Shown here piece by piece: positions 27,251 to 34,608 of a DNA stretch of 64,000 bases (positions within the stretch are counted from its first letter, which is position 1; each line of letters begins with the position of its first letter). The position numbers were made by a program, and so were the translations under genes. The stretch is from DATHTS01 sp965219305. GTDB taxonomy: Bacteria > Acidobacteriota > Blastocatellia > Pyrinomonadales > Pyrinomonadaceae. The stretch spans positions 4,340,001-4,404,000 of the forward strand of contig OZ244725.1 in the NCBI GenBank assembly GCA_965219305.1, in the 5' to 3' direction. Below the pieces are notes generated by a model. The model did no database searches and was not told the DNA's origin. It saw only the letters and a list, made by a program, of their open reading frames with translations.

Positions 27251-29419
27251 GTGAAAGAGCCGCATAAACCGGATAAACGCCGCACTCCGCCATATATTTT
27301 AGGCGCAGTCGTTTTGCTTTTGCTAACGCTTCTGATCGTTTTGCAATCCTCGAATTTGAGCAAGGATTTATCAATCGAAACCGCCGGAGATACGCTTCTT
27401 TTATACGCGCTTTCGTCGCTGAATTTTATCGCGCTGGTGATTTTCGGATTTATTTTCGTCCGTAATTTGCTGAAACTTCTCAGGGAACGCCGCGCTTTGC
27501 AGGTCGGTGCAAAGATTAAAACGCGCCTGCTCATTTATTTTTGTGCGGTTACGATTCTGCCGCTAATCGCAATGGCAACTTTTTCATATCTCTTTATGAA
27601 TCGCGCCATAGAACGCTGGTTTACGAATATTCCCGAAACGGTCGTTCGCCAATCGCGCGACGTAGAAACCAGAGCGATTAATAATCAAAAAATTATGCTC
27701 GCCGAAACCGCGCAGATGCTGACCGTCGCGCTGAGAAATCCGACGAATGCCGAATTAGACGCGTTGCTGATTTCCGGGAATCTGTCATACATCGAGATCA
27801 TAAATCAAAACGGCGAAATTAGCGCGTCGGCGGAAAAAGAATTGCCGGCGAGACAAAAATTTGAACTCGATAAAATTCTTAAATTCATTCATCAAAATAA
27901 TTTTTCCGACCCGATCTTAAATGACGGCGAAGCATTCGATATGGCGTATGCAAAGTTTCCCGACGAGCGCACTTTGGTGATCGTGCCTGATATGAGAAAC
28001 ACGGAAAATGTCGGGCAGTTGGTTGATAATGCTTTGCTCGAATTCGACCGTCTGAAAGATGAAAATATAATCGTCCGTCAGATCGGGCTGACGACGCTCG
28101 GACTTTTAACGTTTTTGCTGATTTTCGCGTCGAGTTGGACGGCGTTTTATGTGGCAAAAGGTTTGACACAGCCCGTCAAAGCGTTAGCCGAAGGCGCGGA
28201 TGAAATCGCCAGAGGAAATTTTTCACACCGCGTTGATGTTCTTGCCGAAGACGAACTTGCTCTGCTCGTTTCGACATTTAACCAGATGTCAGCAAAACTC
28301 GAACAAAACGCTGATGAACTCGGCGAACGCCGCCGTTACATCGAAACGGTTTTGCAGACGCTTTCGACCGGCGTTATTTCGTTTGATGCCGACAATAAAA
28401 TCACGACGATCAACGAAGCCGCCAGACAAATTCTGAAATTGGAAAACACGGATTTTACAGGATTTGAACTCGATAAATTAGTCAACGACGAAAATCGCCA
28501 AATCTTGGAAAGATTATTAAATCGCGCCAAAAGAATCGGCAAAGCGAGCGAACAGACGATTTTGCAAGCTAATAAACCAAGTTTCAGAAACGAAAACGGT
28601 ACAAACGAAAATCTCCCTGTTGCATTGACCGCAACCGCTTTACCGAATGAAAGCGGCGCGGTTTTGGTGATCGAAGATTTGTCCGAATTGATCGCCGCCC
28701 AACGCGCATCGGCGTGGTCGGAAGTCGCGCGTCGAATGGCGCACGAAATCAAAAATCCGCTGACACCGATCCAGCTTTCGGCGGAACGCATCGCCAAACG
28801 CTTCGCTCAAGTTCCAGTTTCCAGTTTTCAAGTTTCAAGTTCCGAAAGCGATCAGAAAAACGCAAAAGTAATAAAAGACGGCACGGAGACGATTTTGAGG
28901 GAAGTAAATTCGTTAAAATCAATGGTCAATGAGTTTTCCAGATTCGCGCGTCTGCCTGATGCGCGGCTCGAATCCGGTGATTTGAACGCGCTTATCGAAC
29001 AAACCGTTCTGCTTTACGAAGACCGCGTTTCCGGTGTGATTATCGAAAAAGATTTGGCGGCGAATCTGCCGAAAACTTTGATTGACGACGAGCAGTTGAA
29101 ACGGGTTTTTGTAAATCTGATTGACAACGCGCTCGAAGTTTTCGATCAAGAACAAACCGACAAAACGATCTTCATCAAAACCTTTCACGACGCGGCGCGT
29201 GATCTGATCGTCGCCGAAGTTTCCGACAACGGCGCGGGCATTTCGCCGTCCGATTTTCAAAAACTTTTTCAACCGTATTTTTCCACCAAAGGACGCGGAA
29301 CGGGTTTGGGTTTGGCAATCGTGCAGAGAATTATCAGCGAACATCGCGGGAAAATAAAAGCAGTGAATAATTCGCCTAAAGGTGCGAAGTTTATTGTCGA
29401 GATTCCTGTTATAGTTTAA
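27251..29419 (+). CDS. NtrY-like sensor histidine kinase
   Basis: Protein of 722 residues starting with GTG. Membrane helices lie at about 15-35, 53-75, 93-113 and 275-300, with an extracytoplasmic sensor region between them. HAMP follows (KALAEGADEIARGNFSHRV), then a PAS domain (YIETVLQTLSTGVISFD). The dimerisation domain has His498 in MAHEIKNPLTPIQLS, and the ATPase domain carries the N-box (FVNLIDNALEVF) and GRGTGLGLAIV. It should phosphorylate the NtrC-like regulator 29896-31260. Residues about 520-532 (QVPVSSFQVSSSE), just after the His helix, are encoded by a heptad repeat inserted in frame. Confidence 0.92.
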   Translation: MKEPHKPDKRRTPPYILGAVVLLLLTLLIVLQSSNLSKDLSIETAGDTLLLYALSSLNFIALVIFGFIFVRNLLKLLRERRALQVGAKIKTRLLIYFCAVTILPLIAMATFSYLFMNRAIERWFTNIPETVVRQSRDVETRAINNQKIMLAETAQMLTVALRNPTNAELDALLISGNLSYIEIINQNGEISASAEKELPARQKFELDKILKFIHQNNFSDPILNDGEAFDMAYAKFPDERTLVIVPDMRNTENVGQLVDNALLEFDRLKDENIIVRQIGLTTLGLLTFLLIFASSWTAFYVAKGLTQPVKALAEGADEIARGNFSHRVDVLAEDELALLVSTFNQMSAKLEQNADELGERRRYIETVLQTLSTGVISFDADNKITTINEAARQILKLENTDFTGFELDKLVNDENRQILERLLNRAKRIGKASEQTILQANKPSFRNENGTNENLPVALTATALPNESGAVLVIEDLSELIAAQRASAWSEVARRMAHEIKNPLTPIQLSAERIAKRFAQVPVSSFQVSSSESDQKNAKVIKDGTETILREVNSLKSMVNEFSRFARLPDARLESGDLNALIEQTVLLYEDRVSGVIIEKDLAANLPKTLIDDEQLKRVFVNLIDNALEVFDQEQTDKTIFIKTFHDAARDLIVAEVSDNGAGISPSDFQKLFQPYFSTKGRGTGLGLAIVQRIISEHRGKIKAVNNSPKGAKFIVEIPVIV
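28811..28845. repeat. Heptad repeat inside the kinase gene
   Basis: Five 7-bp units (gttccag, tttccag, ttttcaa, gtttcaa, gttccga) lie within the NtrY-like coding sequence and keep the frame. They fall in the turn between the two helices of the dimerisation domain, where extra residues are tolerable. Confidence 0.8.
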
Positions 29420-29428
29420 AGTTAAATT

Positions 29429-29899
29429 ATGTTTGCGAAATATTTTGATGAATATAAGAGACTTTCTGAAAAGGTAAAATTTTTATCTAAGTTAGCCTCT
29501 TTTTTGATTTCAATGGCTCTGCTGATTAGTTTTTATCGGACAATCGAATTCTATCTTAGCGATAGATATACTTTAGTTTCTTCAGAGGAATTGGAATTTT
29601 TGCTTTACAATTTATTTCAATTTGTAATTTTTGTTGTTTTTGCTTCAAGGTTTGTTTTATTATTCTTCAAAGCAAAGAAAGCCTTTTGGATTGCTCAGGT
29701 TTTATCCATAATCGGTTTAGTTTTACTTTCCGTATATCTATTTATTTCAATGCCGAGCGAAAACTTCGGAATGTATCCTCCGCCGGGCATTTTTAATTAT
29801 GCTAGTCACGAAACTGATATTTTCGGCAGCTTTTACTTACTTTTAAGCCCTTTGAAATTATTTGTTATTTCAGTTTTAGCTTTCTTTAAATTCAAATGA
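29429..29899 (+). CDS. Four-span membrane protein between kinase and regulator
   Basis: Protein of 156 residues with four hydrophobic segments (LASFLISMALLISFY, FQFVIFVVFASRFVLLFF, WIAQVLSIIGLVLLSVYLF and FYLLLSPLKLFVISVLAFF). No domain is recognised. Its stop overlaps the start of the NtrC-like gene by four bases (ATGA), so it is translated with that operon. Its position between a sensor kinase and its regulator suggests an accessory sensing or modulating role; this is inference. Base composition is more AT-rich than its neighbours, a possible sign of later acquisition. Confidence 0.75.
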   Translation: MFAKYFDEYKRLSEKVKFLSKLASFLISMALLISFYRTIEFYLSDRYTLVSSEELEFLLYNLFQFVIFVVFASRFVLLFFKAKKAFWIAQVLSIIGLVLLSVYLFISMPSENFGMYPPPGIFNYASHETDIFGSFYLLLSPLKLFVISVLAFFKFK

Positions 29900-31260
29900 A
29901 TTCAGTTTTAATAGTTGACGATGAGCGCGGGATTCGTGAGACTTTGCGCGGCGTTTTGGAAGATGAGAATTTTGACGTGGAAACCGTCGAATCGGGCGAA
30001 GATTGTCTGCAAAAAATCGAGAAAAACGATTTCGACTGTATTTTGCTCGATGTCTGGCTGCCGGGAATTGACGGTTTGCAGACGCTCGAAACTTTGCGCG
30101 ATAAGGGGAATGATTCGGCGGTCGTGATGATCTCCGGTCACGGGAATATCGAAACCGCCGTTAATGCGACGAAGCTCGGCGCGTTTGATTTTATTGAAAA
30201 ACCTCTGTCGCTCGAAAAGACGATCTTGACCGTCAAAAACGCGGTCAAACAGAGAGAACTCGAACGGGCGAACGCGATTCTTTCCGAGGAATTGAACAGG
30301 GAATACGAGATGGTCGGCGAATCGGTGGCGATGCGCGCTCTGCGGAAACAGATTGCGATTGTCGCGCCGACGGACGGGAGAATTTTGATTCAGGGCGAAT
30401 CGGGGACCGGCAAAGAACTCGTCGCGCGGGCGATTCATTCGCAATCTAAACGCAAAAACGCGCAGTTTGTCGAGATAAATTCCGCCGCGATACCCGAAGA
30501 TTTGGTCGAGACGGAACTTTTCGGACATAAAAAAGGCGCGTTTTCCGGCGCGGCGAATTCTAAAAAAGGAAAGTTCGAAGTCGCCGACGGAGGCACGCTT
30601 TTCTTAGACGAGATCGGCGATATGTCGCCGCGCGTGCAGGCGAAGATTTTGCGCGTTCTCGAAGAACAACGCTTTGATCCCGTCGGAAGCAACACGCCTG
30701 TCAAAGTTGACGTTCGCATAATTTCGGCGACCAATCAGCCGCTTTCCGATCTGATCGAAAACGGGAATTTCCGCTCCGATCTTTTCTATCGTTTGAACGT
30801 CATCCCGTTTCAAATCCCGCCGCTGCGTGAACGTCTCGAAGACGTGCCTTTGCTCGTCGAACATTTCAACCGGAAATTCTCCGCCGACAACGGCAAAAAG
30901 CCGAGGAAATTCACCGAACAAGCCATCGAAGCATTGCAAAATCACATCTGGCTCGGCAACGTCCGCGAACTGAAAAACACCGTCGAACGCGTCGTGATTA
31001 TGGCGGCGAAACAAAAAATAAAAGCCGACGATCTGCCCGACCTCGGAAAAACCGACGAAAAACCCGCGTCGAGTTTCCGCTTCCCGTCATTCAAAGAAGC
31101 GACCGACGCTTATCAGCGCGAATTTATCCTGCACAAACTAAACGAATCGGGCGGCAACGTCAGCAAAGCCGCCGATTCGATGGGCGTTGATCGCAGTCAT
31201 CTTTATCGAAGAATGAAAAATTTGGGGATTAACGCAGAGAAATTGAAAAACGAAAACTAA
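29896..31260 (+). CDS. NtrC-family sigma-54-dependent response regulator
   Basis: Protein of 454 residues. The receiver domain has the phosphoacceptor Asp52 in ILLDVWLPG. The AAA+ domain carries Walker A GESGTGKE, the sigma-54 contact loop GAFSGA (Thr of the usual GAFTGA replaced by Ser), and Walker B GGTLFLDEIG. The C-terminus has a Fis-type helix-turn-helix (GGNVSKAADSMGVDRSHLYR). It activates transcription by RNA polymerase with sigma-54. Target genes are unknown; NtrX-type nitrogen or envelope-stress roles are possible. Confidence 0.94.
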   Translation: MNSVLIVDDERGIRETLRGVLEDENFDVETVESGEDCLQKIEKNDFDCILLDVWLPGIDGLQTLETLRDKGNDSAVVMISGHGNIETAVNATKLGAFDFIEKPLSLEKTILTVKNAVKQRELERANAILSEELNREYEMVGESVAMRALRKQIAIVAPTDGRILIQGESGTGKELVARAIHSQSKRKNAQFVEINSAAIPEDLVETELFGHKKGAFSGAANSKKGKFEVADGGTLFLDEIGDMSPRVQAKILRVLEEQRFDPVGSNTPVKVDVRIISATNQPLSDLIENGNFRSDLFYRLNVIPFQIPPLRERLEDVPLLVEHFNRKFSADNGKKPRKFTEQAIEALQNHIWLGNVRELKNTVERVVIMAAKQKIKADDLPDLGKTDEKPASSFRFPSFKEATDAYQREFILHKLNESGGNVSKAADSMGVDRSHLYRRMKNLGINAEKLKNEN

Positions 31261-32325
31261 TTATTCGAGTAATTTATCAATTGCAACAGCCACCGATTCA
31301 AAACTGACTTGTTCGATACAATGGGGCGTGGGGAATTCGCGGCAGAAATCGCCGGGACACGGTTGGCACGGGAATTCTTTAAAAACAATTTCGTTCGGCG
31401 CGTCCGTCCAAGGTCGCCAGTGGGCGCGGTTTGATGATCCGAAGATAACGACGGACGGCGTGTTTACCGCCGACGCTATGTGGGCGATTCCGCTGTCGTT
31501 GCCGACGAAGATTTTGGCGCGGGCGGCGAGCGCGGTGATTTCGGGCAAAGTCAGATCATCGAAGGTTTGAATCGGAACTTTTGAGAGCGTTTGCAGTTTT
31601 TCTAAAACTCCGCGTTCGTGCTTTGCGGCGACGGCGACGGTTTTTAGATTTTTTTCGCTCAAGAATTCGGCGATGCGGGCAAAATTTTCGGTCGCCCATT
31701 GCTTCGTGTCGTATGCGGCAGTTGGATGCACAAGTGCCAAATTTTCAAATTTTACTTTTTCGGTGATTGATTGTTTTGCTCTTTCCGTAACAGTCAGACG
31801 TGTTTTCAGACGGTCTGAAACGGGAATTCCGGCGAATCCTAAAAGAGCGAGTTGTTGTTCGGCAGAATGTGTTTTTTCCGTCTGCCAGAGTTCCGATGCG
31901 GGCGGTGCGAGGTGATTATAGAAAAAACTGTATTGGTAATTTTTATAACCGATGCGGTGTTTGGCGCGTGTCGCCCGCGTCAGAAAAGTCGAGGTCGTGC
32001 CGCCGTGCAGATTAAATACGACATCATATTTTCGGCGGCGCAGTTTGTCGGCAGTTTTGAAACGCGACTTACCGGATTTTCCGATAATAATTACTTCATC
32101 CACCGCTTCGAAGCCTTCTAAAACCGGCGCGACCCAATCTTCAAGCAGAATATCAACTTTCGCATTTGGAAGGAATCTCTTTAACGCGATCAGCGAAGGC
32201 GTAACGAGAACCGTGTCGCCGATAGAACGCAGTCGAACGATGAGAACGCGGCGCACTTGCTTCCAATCGAAAGGAGCATCGGCAAGTGGTTTTATATTTT
32301 TCAGATTGCTGTTTTCCAAATTCAA
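31261..32325 (-). CDS. Glycosyltransferase family 9 (heptosyltransferase-like)
   Basis: Protein of 354 residues. It begins RRVLIVRLRSIGDTVLVTPSL, the ADP-heptose transferase N-terminal motif. The C-terminal half shows VHPTAAYDTKQWATENFA and the nucleotide-sugar site FVGNDSGIAHIASAVNTPSVVIFG. A late PCQPCPGDFC...PHC cysteine cluster is typical of lipopolysaccharide heptosyltransferase II relatives. It should extend the LPS core or another surface glycan. The start is probably TTG at 32325; no ATG exists upstream of the conserved motif. It is convergent with the NtrC-like gene. Confidence 0.88.
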   Translation of the reverse strand: MNLENSNLKNIKPLADAPFDWKQVRRVLIVRLRSIGDTVLVTPSLIALKRFLPNAKVDILLEDWVAPVLEGFEAVDEVIIIGKSGKSRFKTADKLRRRKYDVVFNLHGGTTSTFLTRATRAKHRIGYKNYQYSFFYNHLAPPASELWQTEKTHSAEQQLALLGFAGIPVSDRLKTRLTVTERAKQSITEKVKFENLALVHPTAAYDTKQWATENFARIAEFLSEKNLKTVAVAAKHERGVLEKLQTLSKVPIQTFDDLTLPEITALAARAKIFVGNDSGIAHIASAVNTPSVVIFGSSNRAHWRPWTDAPNEIVFKEFPCQPCPGDFCREFPTPHCIEQVSFESVAVAIDKLLE

Positions 32326-32349
32326 AACTTTAAAATTTACGAAGTCCGA

Positions 32350-32465
32350 AGCACAAAATCAAATTTAACAGGGATGAGCAAGATGAACAAGGATATTTTC
32401 AGAATGAAATTTGATCGTTTTCTTATCTTATAAATCCTGTTAATTTGTGTTAATTTTTGATTTCT
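32350..32465. repeat. 9-bp-period imperfect inverted repeat
   Basis: Left part: aacagggat, gagcaagat, gaacaagga follow each other at 9 bp (32367-32393). Right part: tcctgttaa, tttgtgtta, atttttgat at 9 bp (32435-32461). The arms CAAATTTAACAGGGAT and the complement of AAATCCTGTTAATTTG pair. It lies upstream of the GT9 gene and of the divergent erpA. Similar in design to elements at 2452-2586 and 33001-33100. Confidence 0.6.
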
Positions 32466-32624
32466 TCAGAATATTTAAATTTTAAATACAAAGCAGTAAA
32501 ATTTCTATATTTTGCAACAAAACTTGAGATTTTCGGCAATGTCCGATAAAATTGACATTAATGTAAAGATTCGCTTTTTTATCGAATCTTAAAAATTATA
32601 TAAAAAGGAGATATTTATAAAATT

Positions 32625-32981
32625 ATGGCAGTAGCAACAGCACCAAATGTCGAACTTGACGTAACATCGGCGGCGGCGGATGAAATTAAAAAATTTTTAG
32701 CGAGCGAAGATGACTTGCCGGAATCAGCAGGACTTCGCGTTCGCGTCGTGCCGGGCGGTTGTTCGGGATTTCAATACAGCTTAAATATTGAAGAAGAATC
32801 GCGTCAGGGCGATTTTATTCTCGACAAATTCGGCATCAAACTTTTCGTTGATATGTTTTCAGCGCAGTATCTAAGCGGCGTAGTTATTGATTACACATCA
32901 AATATGATGGGTTCGGGTTTTACTTTTGAAAATCCGAACGCAACCGGCGGATGCGGATGCGGATCTTCGTTTAGCGCATAA
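32625..32981 (+). CDS. erpA: Iron-sulfur cluster insertion protein (ErpA/HesB family)
   Basis: A-type carrier that hands iron-sulfur clusters to target proteins. The 118-residue protein has LRVRVVPGGCSGFQYSL and ends with the GGCGCGSSF motif, supplying the three conserved cysteines. The N-terminus begins after an AAAAGGAG ribosome site. ErpA and IscA are hard to separate; erpA is chosen because of the single-gene context. Its likely clients here include SdhB. Confidence 0.9.
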   Translation: MAVATAPNVELDVTSAAADEIKKFLASEDDLPESAGLRVRVVPGGCSGFQYSLNIEEESRQGDFILDKFGIKLFVDMFSAQYLSGVVIDYTSNMMGSGFTFENPNATGGCGCGSSFSA

Positions 32982-33000
32982 AGGTTAAAGGCTTTTTTTA

Positions 33001-33100
33001 TTAGCCGCGAACAAAAACAAAAATCACGAATAAGATTGAAGATTAATCAACATTTCTTCTTTCTTTTTCGTGGTTTTTTTTATTTATTCGCGGCTGATTA
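33001..33100. repeat. Long imperfect hairpin after erpA
   Basis: TTAGCCGCGAACAAAAAC... (33001-33033) and its inverted copy ...TATTTATTCGCGGCTGATTA (33064-33100) form arms of about 33 nt, with CACGAA/TTCGTG near the tips. The outermost GCCGCGAA/TTCGCGGC pairs exactly. It may end erpA transcription although it lacks a clean T-tract. It resembles the 2452-2586 element in its CACGAAA repeats. Confidence 0.65.
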
Positions 33101-33189
33101 TTTTTATTTTGGAAATCTTCGGTGATTAAGAGTGTTCTTTAATTACAAAGGACAACGCTCAAAAGTAAAATAAAACGAAGAAGACGGCG

Positions 33190-33211
33190 GCGGGGGATTT
33201 GCCCCGCTTTT
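33190..33211 (+). terminator. GC-rich hairpin with short T-run
   Basis: GCGGGG (33190-33195) pairs with CCCCGC (33202-33207) across GATTTG and is followed by TTTT. It could terminate a leader or small transcript upstream of the NlpC/P60 gene. The T-run is short. Confidence 0.4.
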
Positions 33212-33518
33212 AATGGGTTGAGGAAATCTCAAACCTAACTATTCTTTTATTTACCGTCAAGATACTTACAAAAAAGTAACTGCCGAATATCTGCTTCATA
33301 GTTTAAAATAATGTTCGACACTTGCCATTTATGTTTCTATAAGGCAAACTGAAAAAAGTTCAAAAGCTAAGACACCGAAAAAAAATAAAAATTTAATAAC
33401 TTCGTAATTTCAGTTTTTCTGAAATAAACCGTGTTTTAGCATTTTGTTTTAAATAGGAGCAATTTCTTTCAGCTTCGTTCACCATTAGTAAACAAATAAA
33501 ATTTAGGAGTAGTTTTTG

Positions 33519-34178
33519 ATGAATCTTTGTAAGTCCCTGTGTGTATCTGTGTTTTTAATAATATTTTGTCTGAGTTTAGCTGATATAAATTATGCTCAAG
33601 ATCGTTCGAGAATAGTTCAGCCGAGACCAACGACACAAACTACCAACGAAACCCGCCGCCCGACATTGACCGATAAATTGATAGTCAGACAGCAGCAACA
33701 GCAGCAAAACCAACCACTCGTCAAAAACACTTCCTCTTCCAAATTAACAACCGCAAATAATTCAAAAAAAGCCGATTTATCAGCTACAAGTTCAATCGCA
33801 GTTCAAAGCAAATTAATCCAGTCAATTCAATCCAAATACGGACTGCGCTACGTTTACGGTTCGACCGGACCGAACACCTACGATTGTTCGGGTTTTGTCT
33901 GGAGCGTTTTCAACGAATCTGGAATTTTATTCGACCGTTCGAGCGCGCGAACTTACTGGTCGCAGTTCGAGCCGGTTTCCGGCGATGATCGCTATAAATT
34001 CGGAACGCTCGTATTCTTCAACGATTTGGGACACATCGGCATCGTCGCCAACGAAAACGGTTTTTATCACGCTTCGAGCAGTAAAGGCATCACCTTTTCA
34101 AAATTTGACGGGTACTGGGAAAAACGCATCGTCGGTTTCCGCCGCGTTCCCATCGAATATTTAGCAAATCAACAGTAA
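33519..34178 (+). CDS. Secreted NlpC/P60 cell-wall hydrolase
   Basis: Protein of 219 residues with a signal peptide (to about residue 28, NYAQ) and a low-complexity Gln/Thr/Ser-rich linker. The NlpC/P60 domain has the catalytic Cys in TYDCSGFVW, His in LGHIGIV and a third polar residue in FYHASSSKG. These enzymes cut gamma-D-Glu to diamino-acid bonds of peptidoglycan peptides. I start at the ATG 33519 (the in-frame TTG just before is not needed); AGGAG lies 11 bases upstream. The single domain suggests a daughter-cell separation or turnover role. Confidence 0.93.
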   Translation: MNLCKSLCVSVFLIIFCLSLADINYAQDRSRIVQPRPTTQTTNETRRPTLTDKLIVRQQQQQQNQPLVKNTSSSKLTTANNSKKADLSATSSIAVQSKLIQSIQSKYGLRYVYGSTGPNTYDCSGFVWSVFNESGILFDRSSARTYWSQFEPVSGDDRYKFGTLVFFNDLGHIGIVANENGFYHASSSKGITFSKFDGYWEKRIVGFRRVPIEYLANQQ

Positions 34179-34203
34179 ACGTTGAAAACAAAATAAAAAA
34201 ATA

Positions 34204-34241
34204 AAAAAGGCAAAAGTGTAAATAACTTTTGCCTTTTTTTT
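34204..34241 (+). terminator. Factor-independent terminator of the NlpC/P60 gene
   Basis: AAAAAGGCAAAAGT (34204-34217) and ACTTTTGCCTTTTT (34225-34238) pair perfectly, with a seven-base loop and a run of Ts continuing to 34241. Confidence 0.92.
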
Positions 34242-34316
34242 ATGCCATTATAAAAGAAGAAATTTGCCGATGAAACATACTAAAAATACGAAAAAATAAA
34301 CAGATTTTTGTCTTAG

Positions 34317-34347
34317 ATTTCGTTTTTTTTCGTTTCTTTCGTGGGCA
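34317..34347. repeat. Half element with repeated TTTCGT units
   Basis: TTTCGT recurs at about 9-10 bp spacing and ends in TTTCGTGGGC, the same end as the right inner arm of the 2452-2586 element. A weak opposite arm (ACGAAAAAATAAAC) lies at 34288. It is a likely remnant of the 9-bp-period family. Confidence 0.45.
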
Positions 34348-34374
34348 AAAAAAATTATATCAAACTAAATTTAA

Positions 34375-34584
34375 TCAAGAAACAAACCCCGGACGGCTTT
34401 GCTGATTTTTCGTTTCCCAAACGATTGCGATTTTATCAATCGCCACATACGCGACCTTCGCATTATCGCCGCGCAAATACAGAATCCCGTCTTTTACATC
34501 AACCACATCGCCGCGAAAAGACGCGCTTGCCCCGCAGGAAACATCAATTTCCTTGCCCATTAATTGTTTCAAAAATTCTTCCAT
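34375..34584 (-). CDS. Small conserved protein (MM0924-like)
   Basis: Protein of 69 residues beginning MEEFLKQLMGKEIDVSCG and containing VVDVKDGILYLRGD and YVAIDKIAIVWE. The strand pattern suggests a small barrel like LSm or SH3 folds. I associate this pattern with the MM0924 family from memory. Function is unknown. It lies 24 bp after accC on the same strand and is probably in that operon. Confidence 0.75.
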   Translation of the reverse strand: MEEFLKQLMGKEIDVSCGASASFRGDVVDVKDGILYLRGDNAKVAYVAIDKIAIVWETKNQQSRPGFVS

Positions 34585-34608
34585 AGTTTTATTAAAATTT
34601 AAATTTGT

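Larger units (their letters stand above)
32982..33518. other. Long intergenic region before the NlpC/P60 gene
   Basis: This 537-bp stretch has no supported gene. It contains a long imperfect inverted repeat at 33001-33100 (listed separately) and a GC-rich hairpin at 33190-33211. A second small hairpin GGTTGAG/CTCAAACC lies at about 33216-33235. The remainder is AT-rich. A structured leader for the hydrolase gene or an unannotated small RNA is possible. Confidence 0.5.

Noticed and set aside
31359..31378. Sigma-54 promoter at TTGGCACGGGAATTCTTT
   Set aside because: The -12 element does not read TTGC, and the site lies inside the GT9 coding sequence.
33120..33240. c-di-AMP (ydaO) riboswitch before the NlpC/P60 gene
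   Set aside because: The gene type fits, and a GGGG/CCCC stem is present, but the conserved bases and the pseudoknot of that class are not visible.
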